Source: Datisca glomerata (taxonomy: Eukaryota > Streptophyta > Magnoliopsida > Cucurbitales > Datiscaceae). Taken from it: a stretch of 64,000 nt of DNA. The stretch is taken from assembly GCA_003255025.1 (NCBI GenBank), contig QANY01005406.1, forward strand, positions 248,001 to 312,000, given 5' to 3'. The notes under the pieces were generated by a model. That model ran no database searches. It was given only the letters and a program-made list of their open reading frames with translations, and was not told where the DNA came from. This document shows positions 1 through 10,000 of the stretch, in pieces (positions within the stretch are counted from its first letter, which is position 1; each line of letters begins with the position of its first letter). The position numbers were made by a program, and so were the translations under genes.

Positions 1-190
1 ACATTATGGTTACACTGACATCATGTAGCCATTGTGTATACTACATGATGGTTACACTAACATCGTGTAGCCATCGTGTATAATACACGATAGTTACACC
101 GACCTCGTGTAGGCTACACGATGGTTACACTGACCTCGTATAGTCTTCATGCAGTATTCATGATGATTACACTAACATCGTGTAATAAAC
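1..190. repeat. Hairpin-rich tandem repeat, block 1 of the MULE
   Basis: Several imperfect copies of a unit built on TACACGATGGTTACACTGAC and its partner CTCGTGTAG. The same words recur in the three other blocks of this element. The block is cut by the window edge. Confidence 0.7.
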
Positions 191-407
191 CAATCACGTA
201 CCTAATTTTGATCTATAATTACGTTGTACAGGAACTAGAAAGTAGACGTTAGATTTTGCACCGTTGACCTTACCTGGTTCAAAAAAATAGACTCTTCACC
301 TTATCAATGGCTTGAGTCAGATGTAAGAAGTTATTTTATAATATTTTTTTAACGTGGTATTTAAAATAATTATAAATATCTTAACTAACTTTATTACATT
401 GCAACAT

Positions 408-970
408 ATCGATGCATACCTAGAGCTCATGATGAGGGATTTGCAAGAACACAACCCCCATATCAGGATCAGTGTTGGTGATTTGATTCTACAAGTAAGT
501 AAGATTTGTGTTTAACTTAATGAACTGCACACCGTAGTCTACAAGAGGCTTTTATATGCCTCGTGCAGTCATTGGATTACGGTTGAACTTGATTTGAATG
601 GCCAATGTATTAGAATTTATAACTCCATGAATCGCCATATCAAAGCTCTTTATACATTGAAATAATGAAACCTTTCATGAAGATTGTCCCTCGGCTTCTT
701 CAAGTGATGAACATTTATGAGAGAATACGGGAGGTTAACCCCCAAGATGAGTGGAAGTATGATATCATTAAGCGTCCACAACAAAAGAATGGGTAAGTGA
801 AATAAACATTTTTTTGAAAGTCTACTTAAAATTTCATACATATTATTTAATTGTGTTTTGCATTTCATATGTTTTGTAGGTTTGATTGTGGGGTATTCAC
901 CCTCAAGTTTGTCGAAGTCATCACGTATGAGAAGAACCTCCAAGAAATAACTCAACAACAAATGCCATAA
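408..970 (+). pseudogene. Ulp1-like C48 SUMO protease relic, C-terminal catalytic part
   Basis: Three pieces read as the C-terminal catalytic region of a transposon-borne Ulp1 cysteine protease. About 408-494 reads DAYLELMMRDLQEH. About 540-660 reads ASCSHWITVELDLNG, with the catalytic His in HWI (codon 570-572) and YNSM where the family usually has YDSM. 665-792 reads MKPFMKIVPRLLQVMNIYER and then RPQQKNG. A clean GT-AG intron (793-879) follows, then GFDCGVFTLKF with the catalytic Cys at 887-889, ending at TAA 968-970. It is broken: there is a frameshift near 660 (TTGAAATAA before the next block), and the first intron would be only about 43 bp with unresolved phase. It converges on the transposase relic. 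Ulp1 enzymes process or remove SUMO; the role of the transposon copies is unknown. Confidence 0.75.
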
Positions 971-1117
971 TATCAAAGATGAATTGCAATTGAGTTATTT
1001 GCACACGTGGCAATGTTGTACCGAAATAATTTGGATATATTTTTATGGATTTTTATTTTATTTTTATACACCCTCAAATTATGAATTATGGATTATGAGT
1101 TTTTTTGTTACTATATG

Positions 1118-1505
1118 TTTAGTGTAGGCTTCATGTAGTCTACACAAAGACTTCACGGTTATCGTGTAGTCTTCATGTAACCTACATGAGGCCTTCATAG
1201 TCATCGTGTAGGTTTTGTGTAGCCCACACGATGACTTCACGAGTATCATGTAGTCATCGTATAGACAGACTACACAAGGACTTCAGAGGAATCCTGTAGG
1301 ATTCATGTAGGCTAATTAAATTTTATGACATTATTAAATAACAAATACAAGTATATATATATTTAAGTGGCTTTGGTCATCCCGATAACTTCACGGGCAG
1401 CGTGTAGTCTTCATGTAGCCTACATGATGACTTCACAGGTATCATGTAGTTATCGTGTAGACTACACGAGGACTTCACGAGAATCGTGTAGGATTCATGT
1501 AGGCT
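1118..1505. repeat. Hairpin-rich tandem repeat, block 2 (between Ulp1 and transposase)
   Basis: Two related sub-blocks with copies of CTTCACGGGTATCGTGTAG and TCGTGTAGACTACACGAGG. Each sub-block is followed by a shared AT-rich piece beginning GGATTCATGTAGGCTAATTA (about 1288-1350 and 1491-1560). The block itself therefore appears to have been duplicated with a period of about 200 bp. Confidence 0.65.
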
Positions 1506-1599
1506 AATTAAACTTTATGACATTATTAAATAACAAACACAAGCATATTTTTATATTAATATTTAATTTTAAGTCTACAAATGTTATTATTTATATTTA

Positions 1600-4500
1600 A
1601 GTGGCATGGTCATCCTGTTGAGATAGAGGAATTGAATTTATGCACGTTTGTCGGTTGTGGTCATTTTACCCACAACGTTTGCACTTCCTATTCACTACTT
1701 CCTCACCTCTAGATGTAATTCTCTCTGTCCTAGGTCTATCACTTCACCGCCTCATTATAGGTGGTAATATCACCTTTTCATGAACCTCCTGACTGATGAC
1801 TCAATCTGCTTGATCTCCGTGAGGATGTATTGTTTCCGTATAAGCAACAATTAGAGCCTCATTTTTATAGAAGCTCGAACACATACTGTATGCGAAAATA
1901 TTACGCTGCCAACATGCAGCCAACGCATCCATGCATGCAAGTCTTAAGATGGAAGCTTACCACTGCTTCCCTACCCCCACCCACAACACAAAACTCATGG
2001 ATGTCAGAAGGAAACAATGATAGTGTACGTGATGTAAGATGCTTCTTATTAAGCTCAGTCTCAACCCAATATGTCATCTGTGAAGTGATTTAACAGGCAG
2101 TCATCCGTCATTCATAGAACCACTGTTGTAACATATCATGGATATGTTCTATAAGGCATGTAATGGGAAGCTTTTTAGCATCCTTCAAAATCTCATTCTA
2201 ACATTTTGCTATATTTGTAGTCATTATATTGTATCATCTTCCATTAAAATGAAAACGTGCCCACCTCTCAACTCCCCCCCACTGACACATATTGTGAGAT
2301 ATCTGAAAATGCATCTGTAAAATGAGTCATCAGCCGATCAAATTCTAATTGACGGTATACATTTGCTGCTTTAAAAAATAATGCAATCATCTTCCTTTTT
2401 ATAAATTGATTTGATATTTTGGTCCATATAGAAGATGCAAGCTCCATGAAGCGCATTGGGAAAGAAAACTTGTTCATCATTTAGCATATTTGTATGCCTG
2501 TCGTATATAAACACAAAGTCTTTCGGATCAACGATTACATCGTGAAGTTTACGGAAGAATTATTCTCATGAATCATTATTTTCTGAAGCAGCAATTCCAA
2601 ATGTAATGCGATATACTTGGTTCTTCTCATCCTTTTCTGTTGCAACAAATAATATTCCTGTGTATTTGGCTTTTAAGGCAGTTGCATCAACTGGAATGAC
2701 ATTCCGTATACGGTTGAAAAATCCACGAACAGAGGGTCCAAAAGCCATGAAATTTTTTTTAAAATGATCATGCCCATAGGTCTTGTGTGTTGTTGTCCCT
2801 GAAAAATATTTAATTTTGTTGTATTAAAATCAGCAGAGTACATAGTGTACATTATGCGTACACGAGATCCGTGTAACCATGGTGTAGACTACACGATGAC
2901 TACACGACGTCCGTGTAACCATCGTGTAGACTACACGATGACTCACAAGATCCGTGTAATCATGGTATAGACTACACGAGGTCTGTGTAACCATCGTGTA
3001 AACTATACGATGACTGTACGAAGTCAGTGTAGGCATCGTGTAGACTACATGATTACTACACGAGGTCTGTGCAACTATGGTGTAGACTACACGATTATTA
3101 TACGAGATCTGTGCAACTATGGTGTAGACTACACGAGGTCTGTGTAACCATGGTGTAGACCACACGATGACTACACGAGGTCCGTGTAACCATCGTGTAG
3201 ACTACACGATGACTACACAAGGTCTGTGTAACCATGGTGTAGACTACACGAGGTCCGTGTAATCATTTGTAGACTACATGATGTCAGTGTAGGCATCGTG
3301 TAGACTACACGATGACTATACGAGGTTTGTATAACTATGGTGTAGACTACATGATGACAACACATGGTTAGTGTAACCATCGTGTAGACTACATGATGAC
3401 TATATGAGGTCAGTGTAGGCATCTATGTGACTACACATGGTCAGTGTAGGCATCGTGTAAGCTATATGATGACTACACGTGATCAGTGTAGACTGCACGA
3501 TGACTACACGAGATCTGTGTAACCATGTTGTAGACCACACGATGACTACACGAGGTCCGTGTAACCATCGTGTAGACTACACGAGGTCAGCGTAGGCATC
3601 GTGTAGACTATATGAGGTCCGTATAACCATGGTGTAGACTACACGATGACTATACGAGGTTAGTGTAACCATCGTGTACACTACACGATGACTACACAAG
3701 GTCAGTGTATGCATCTATATAGACTATACGGTGACTACACGAGGTCAGTGTAGGCATTTGTGTAGACCACACGATGACTACACGAGGTCAATGTAGGCAA
3801 CTATGTAGACTACACGATGACTATACGAGGTCAATGTAGGCATCTATGTAGACTACACGTGGTCAGTGTAGGCATCATGTAGGCTACATGATGACAACAA
3901 GTTGTTAGTGTAACCATCGTGTAGACTACACGATGGCTACACAAGGTTTGTGTTGTACTCGTGTAGACATTATGATGGCAAAATAAAAAATAAGTACCTG
4001 AATTTTTTTATTCTAACATGTGACAATATGCTAGGAACATCCTATAGTTGTCTTGAGGAGACCTTCGAACTAATTCCAATACATATTCCCTAGCCCACCA
4101 TGCCTTATGGTAACTTATGTTGACACTGAAATCAAGCCGAACATCTTCAATAATGTCTTTTGGCCTATATATATGTCTGAACCCGTGTATTTAGATTGTA
4201 TAGAATGACCAATCGATGAATATGTAGCCTGATGGTGTTCATATCTCAATACTTCAAATGTGCATGTATGTGTATTGATGAACTTTATAACTTTGAAGTA
4301 TGAACTATTTTTCAATTTCATGGTTTGTAACCTACACTGGCATGTTTTCTCAACACATACAAGTAATAATATTGATTGTTTGGACTTGAAGATCCGAAAC
4401 TCAAATTTTCTCTGGATGACCATCGTATGAGCAACCTTAAGAGTCTCGGCTTTATCACTGTACAAATCATCCATATTTTATTGTGCCTGACATAACCTGA

Positions 4501-5258
4501 TTCAAATTAGCCTGTCGTTCACTGGACCTAGGACGTTGTTTATTTAAATCAGGTTGTGATGGCAATGGACAAGTGGTCTAGGATTCAAAACCAGTATTCA
4601 AGTCTGAAATTGTTGTATGGTCATCTCCACTGATGGTTTCATCATGTTCTTCTCCATGTATTGCATCACCATACGCCCCCTAATCAAAATCATCATCGTC
4701 ATCTCCATCAACATCAACATCCTCATTTTGGAAAACATTATAATCGTCATGACAAAAAACGTCATCATCATGATAGTTCCTTTCAAAATGATCAACACTC
4801 TCAAAGCAAGGAATGTTTTCATGTAGAGGTTATCGTGACATTTGTGTTTCAGGAACCCAACTTTGATAAAACCATGTAGTTTCAAGAACACAAGGTTGTT
4901 GTAACATTGTGATTTGATGAACCGAGTTTTGAGATGGAAAAAAATTTGGCTTGGTACTTACAAATAGTGGGCTTCTAAGTGATTCTGATCTATTCTCCTT
5001 AACAAAGAATTGTAAATCTCTATCATTTAAGATTTCAGCAGGAGGGCACGGGACATGACTTCTATAAAGAAATTTGATGGACATATCATACTTTGAGGGG
5101 TCTATTTGGAGTTCTTCATGTAATATACATAATAGCTCGTGGTAAGTGCAATAAGTAGATATCTCCAGTAATTTGATCTTTTCTCCACTAAAAGACCATG
5201 TTGTACCATTTTTCACCCAATCTCCATCATGGATTACAAAAATTTGAACTTCAAACAT
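1600..5258 (-). pseudogene. MuDR-type MULE transposase relic
   Basis: Protein blocks appear in family order reading leftward. (1) 5258-4830 is an N-terminal PB1-like region of plant MULE transposases (MFEVQIFVIHDGDWVKNGT). (2) 4474 to about 4010 is a MuDR DNA-binding-type domain with KCQ/CRL-like cysteines and FINTHTC, then SYHKAWWAREYVLELVRRSP and AYCHMLE. (3) 2748-2268 is the DDE core: IPVDATALKAKYTG (first Asp), DFVFIYDRH (second Asp), FFPNALHGACIFY and LEFDRLMTHF. (4) About 1975-1800 is SWIM-like followed by YSMCSSFYKNEALIVAYTET. (5) About 1690-1650 is a CCHC zinc knuckle CKRCG*NDHNRQTC. SWEWFF has become S*E*FF by two TGA/TAA changes, the zinc knuckle carries a stop, and several frame changes occur. 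The 42-bp repeat array 2830-3965 separates blocks 2 and 3. Not functional. Confidence 0.8.
2830..3965. repeat. 42-bp minisatellite inside the transposase relic (block 3)
   Basis: About 27 imperfect units. The full unit is 42 bp: TGTAGACTACACGATGACTA followed by CACGAGGTCCGTGTAACCATCG, with T/C, A/G and cat/cta variants. A 31-bp short form lacks the ATGACTACACG segment. Each unit contains the near-palindrome CGTGTAG-a-CTACACG. Because 42 is a multiple of three, long frames stay open through the array on the minus strand with a 14-residue repeat (HRVVYTMVTRTSCS). These are repeat artefacts, not evidence for a protein. Confidence 0.9.
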
Positions 5259-5319
5259 ATTTGTATATACATCAATGAATGAAGTCAGTACAAGAAGAAT
5301 ACATAATGAAATGGAATAT

Positions 5320-5745
5320 TACACGATCATCATGTAGTCGTCGTGTAGTCATCGTGTAGTGTACACGAGACTTTCACGGGCATCGTGTAGTCATCGTGTA
5401 GTGTACACGAGTACTACACAATGATCATGTAGTGTAATCGTGTAATGTACATAAGGACTACATAATGATCGTGTAGTGTAATCGTGTAATGTGCATGATG
5501 ATAGACTACATGAGGATCGTGTAGTGTACACGAGGAGTACACAATCATCATATGGTCATCTTGTACACTACACGATGATTGTGTAGTCCCCATGTAGTGT
5601 AATAAATGCTACATGATGCTTGTGTAGTGTACACGGGGTCTACACGGGGCTCGTGTACCTTACGTGTAGTCTACACGATGACTACATGAGGCTCGTGTGG
5701 TACTCGTATAGACCTCATTTAACACTACATCATCATCTTGTAGTG
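5320..5745. repeat. Hairpin-rich tandem repeat, block 4 (right subterminal)
   Basis: Variant copies of ATCGTGTAGTGTACACGAGG and CATCGTGTAGTCATCGTGTAG, upstream of the transposase 5' end. The position between the transposase start and the presumed terminus is where subterminal repeats of DNA transposons normally lie. The core here is GTGTAGTGTACAC, a somewhat different palindrome from block 3. Confidence 0.75.
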
Positions 5746-6669
5746 ATCATGTACAGTAAATAAACTTCAAACAACATTCCAGAAAGAAAATAAATAAATA
5801 AATATTCTCAAAAAATTCATAAAAATGAAAAACTCATGAAAGAAAGAATAAGACAAGTAAATATTTTCAGAAAGAAAAAAATAAAACTTATACATGTTCT
5901 AGAGAGAAGAACTAACAATCTTTTGATATTGCAGGAAGAATGAAGAAGAAGACAGAAGAAAACGAAGATGTAGAAAAAATGAAAAACGGAGAAATAGAAA
6001 TTGGGGTGGGTAGGGAGGTTTTGAGTGTTAAGTGAGTAAACTATGAAATTTGATTGGACAACTTGTTAAAAGGACAATCGGGAAAAAGTGAGAAAGTGAA
6101 CGAAAAATGAACCAGAAGTCAAGATAAGCAAAAATAATATAAAGGTCTATGCCTATAAAATAATTAATGTATGGGGTCTATTTTCGCAAAAAAAAAACCC
6201 TAAATGTAGAACCAACACTTCAATTTTAATCATACATGTAAACCATTAACGGGAAGAGCACGTACTATCACATGGTTTCTCGTTATTCACATAGTTGCTT
6301 GATTGGGAAATTTTTTAAGGTTGAAGACGCCCTAGGAGGAAGCTTACTGACACTCTCTTGACGAGTTGTATTTTGAATTCTATCCTCTTTTTCCAAAATT
6401 CAACCTACTATGTGAATTTCGACCGTCACGTCTTCAGTCGTAATTTGCACTAGAAAGGAACCATGTGGGAGAACCTGCACCTCCTTTCCTTTTTAGACAT
6501 ACTCCTCCATGTTAATGGTTTTAACGTCTATTCAAAATCAGACCACATGAGAGAGTAAAATGTCATTTCTCAAATATTAGAAATAAAGTATAGATAGACC
6601 TGAAAGGTCTCATGTCTTTCACCTAAAGCCTGAAGCTAACAGAAAAGACTTCGCAATTAAATTATCTTT
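5746..6669. other. MULE right arm and intergenic spacer
   Basis: 5746-6205 is AT- and purine-rich (GAAGAATGAAGAAGAAGACAG near 5936) and probably MULE promoter or terminal sequence. 6206-6669 has no gene I can support; it separates the element from the 3' end of UPL4. Confidence 0.4.
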
Positions 6670-7049
6670 TGCAGGGTAATGCTAATATTTTATTATAGTA
6701 GAGTTCTGTACATAGCTTTGTACAAGAAATTCAGGACGAAGTCCAGCCCATCTATCTGAAAGAGTGAAACACAGTTTCCCTATACAACTTAACTTCCCAA
6801 CCAGCCAAAAAGTAGAAAATCTAACCATATATGCATTCCTGGATATTTACAATCCCCATATGAATTGAAAGTTAGTGGCAGGAGCTTCCTCTTGTTCCAC
6901 AACAATCAGCTCCTCTTCCGGTGATAATCACTACCTTAAACCGCCACCGCTCACCTGACCCTTCCATCTACACCAGCCTACTTTAACAATCACTACCCTA
7001 CCGTACCGAGAAATTAGAGGCTAATCATAGCAGAAACTCTACACTACAA
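6670..7049 (-). other. UPL4 3' UTR (probable)
   Basis: Downstream of the UPL4 stop codon at 7050-7052, the minus strand carries AATAAA (plus 6689-6694), a standard polyadenylation signal about 360 nt past the stop. No competing reading frame is seen. The exact cleavage site is not visible. Confidence 0.5.
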
Positions 7050-10000
7050 CTATGACAAATGGAATGACCCTTGTCCTTCTGTTATGGCGTATAAGAGCTT
7101 CTCCTTCATTATATCCTGAAAATTAATCATATGATCATTAGTACAGAAATGTTAGTATAATGCTTCTTTAAACAGTAAATGCGAATATGAACATATCTAT
7201 AATATATAATATATATTATATTAATAAATTAAAAGGAGTTTAAAGGAAAAAAACTTTTGATTTTCCGTTCACCCTTTAAACCCATTTAGATAGGATAATA
7301 TACTATTATCTCTCTCTTCAGTAAATCTTTTATATAGTAAAAATTCGCATTCCTAATTTGGAAAACTAAATCTCATTGTTCTTTTATTGGATCAATTTCT
7401 TATAATCCCTCTACCATACAAAAGCTAACATTAATACGTAATGAAAAGAGAATTTGAAAAAAAATAACTTTTCATCTAGGAAAGCAATTGACAATTAAAT
7501 GGATGAAACTCATCATAACATTTAGAAGCATTTGGACGTAATGAATCAAGAAAGAACAGTTTCATATTCGAAGTATAAAATAAACTGTTCAGGTAACGAC
7601 TTGCATGTGTGTTTCAACTAATCTTATACAAAAACTTTTTTAGACAATACTTCCCTTAATTATCTTTAAAAAATTTTACATTATCCTTACAATGTGTATT
7701 ATTCATATGAAAAGTCTTTTAAATATTTTGTATTTATTATTCTATACATATATAATATATAAAAGTGTAGAACTTGCAAAAACCTTTTTAGACAATAATA
7801 CCCTTAATTATCTTTAAAATTTCTTACATCATCCTTACAACGTACTTATTATTCATATGAAAAGTCTTTTAAATATTTTGTATTTATTATCTTAATTGTT
7901 CATATAAAACTTGTTTAACTACTTTGCTTAATTTATCATTTTAGAGACACTTTCTCCTCATTTTTAATTTAAAATCTTAAAAAAAATCTCAAATTAACCA
8001 AATATTTATTTATTGTCATTTTTATGTGTAAATCTCAAAAGTTCAACTATAAGTAAAAAAAGTTTTAAATTGACCCAGTATTTCTTTAGTTAATTTTTTT
8101 ATCGTCATTTTATGTGTATATTAATCTAATGAGCATTAAAAACTAAAGTGACAAGAAAATTTCACAAGGGGAATGAGTATAAAACTCTATATCTATAACT
8201 ATTTATCTTTTCTTATCTTATTATAGATAAAAGTTGAGTAAAACATATTTTTGGACAAGTTTATTCTCACATCTCAAATCTTAATGTTAATATATTAAAA
8301 GGGACTTAAAAAAGGATAGACTTTTGATTCTCTTTTTTAGCCTTCAAGTCTCCTTAAAATATAATACAATTTAAGGTTCTCATTCAATATAATTTATATG
8401 GTAGGATATTATCTTTTATTCAATAATAATTTGTAAAATTATTATTGAATAATATACGCGGAAATAGAATAAATATCCATAAAGATGAATTTTGAGGTTA
8501 TTTTGGGTCAACAATAATTTATTCGTTAGAAATTTTTAAAAATTAAATATTATATAACATTTTTTTACGTCAACAAAACATGAAAATTCATATAAAAAAA
8601 TTTGGATAACTATTTTTAAAAAGACTAATTATCTCTTAATATAGTAGAATCTAACATTCACTAATAGTCGTTTTATATATTATTCAAATAGTAATCTTGT
8701 ATAATAAAATTTCAATAATATTATGAACAAGTTAATGTATTTATTATTACTATTATTTTACTTTAAATTTAGATTTACAATCATTTTTAAAATTAATGTA
8801 TTTATTTTAACATTATTATTAATCTTAATTTTTACGTATATTTTAACTTGCTTAACAAGTGCGGAACACGTTTTTTACTAGTATATTGTAAAAGGTAAGA
8901 ATGATCACCTTTGAAGAGTAAGCTGGCAACTTGAGGTAATTCGCGCAAGTCATCACACTCGGTAAATCCATGTCTGGCTGGTTGCTACAATGCTGAGGGG
9001 AAAAAAACATAATGAGAAAAGATTTAAGAAGAAAATTGAGAAAGTAAGATCTAGCAATGCTCAACTCTACAAACCTTACGAACAATAGTCAACCTCGGAT
9101 TGAGAGATGCTAAGCCTCCCGGAGGAAGCCTAGGCGTCCCTGTCACAAACTGAAGAAACGCTCGCCTTTGTTCATTGTCAAACTCTTGAATAATTTCCAG
9201 TAACTGATCATTTAAAATAAATGAGAACCTTTCTATATATCCAAAAAAAATATTTAAAAAAAATGGATGAAGTAAATCAGAACTCTACATTAATGATGGG
9301 AGAACTGCTGGCAGTGTATCCATGATCAAACTTAATGTAATCGAGCTGATCTCTCAACTGCAAAACACAACAACAAGAATAAGTACAAAGCAATCCATCA
9401 AGTGTTAATTATTTAATCAAGTGATCAGTAAACGTACGGCCCAAGAGTCATGTTCTCCACAAAGTAAGCACTCCAGTTCCTCAGCAGTAAAAGTTTGAAG
9501 ATGTTCTATAGGGAAAACCTAAAGTATCCAAACAAAAACCAAGTTAACAGAAGAAACTGAATTCTTTATACTAGCTTTCAGAGTAAAAAAATACATCAAA
9601 GTATAAACTCAATAAACATTGCATGCTTTTTGTGAGAAGATGAACCGTAATGAAGTCAAATTTATCACTAGAGTGACCCTTGCTTCTCCTTACTAGATCT
9701 TGTCTCATAAATCACCTTACAGAGTATAACACTACAAACAAATCTGGTCTTAGATTTTGGCTCAGGACTGATAGAAGAACATGATGGATGATTAATCACA
9801 TCTGAATAATAGTAACATAACAGTTAGTCATCAGTGCCAACACTACAGCAAATTGCAAAATATCAACTTCAGAAGTTGATAGATGCGTTGTTCCAAAAAT
9901 TATGATTAGTCAAAATTAAGTAATTTACCCCATACTCAATTTACAGACTAGCCGCTTGTGGGTTTCTTTCTTTTTATTTTTTTTTCTTTGCGAGGTTAAA

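Larger units (their letters stand above)
1..6205. mobile_element. Degraded Mutator-like element (MULE) carrying Ulp1 protease, left end outside window
   Basis: The block holds a minus-strand MuDR-type transposase relic (about 1600-5258), a plus-strand Ulp1 protease relic (about 408-970) and four blocks of the same CGTGTAG/CTACACG repeat (1-190, 1118-1505, 2830-3965, 5320-5745). Plant MULEs that carry Ulp1-like proteases are an established class (Kaonashi/KI-MULE and the cucurbit CUMULE type). The right terminus is placed near 6205 because 6174-6200 reads GGGTCTATTTTCGC followed by an A run, the usual style of plant MULE terminal repeats. The left terminus is not in the window, so no inverted-repeat pair or target duplication could be checked. 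Stops and frameshifts show the element is dead. The right boundary is an inference. Confidence 0.72.

Noticed and set aside
650..976. 108-codon minus-strand frame
   Set aside because: Antisense to the Ulp1 relic, which has recognisable motifs on the plus strand.
2830..3422. Frames encoding VVYTMVTQTSC repeats
   Set aside because: Product of the 42-bp minisatellite; no independent gene evidence.
1..3965. CRISPR-like array suspicion from regularly spaced repeats
   Set aside because: Plant nuclear context, imperfect contiguous units with no unique spacers, and a transposon setting.
4598..4891. Overlapping frames on both strands rich in Met/Ile and His
   Set aside because: They cross a GAT/CAT-rich low-complexity linker of the transposase; no motif.
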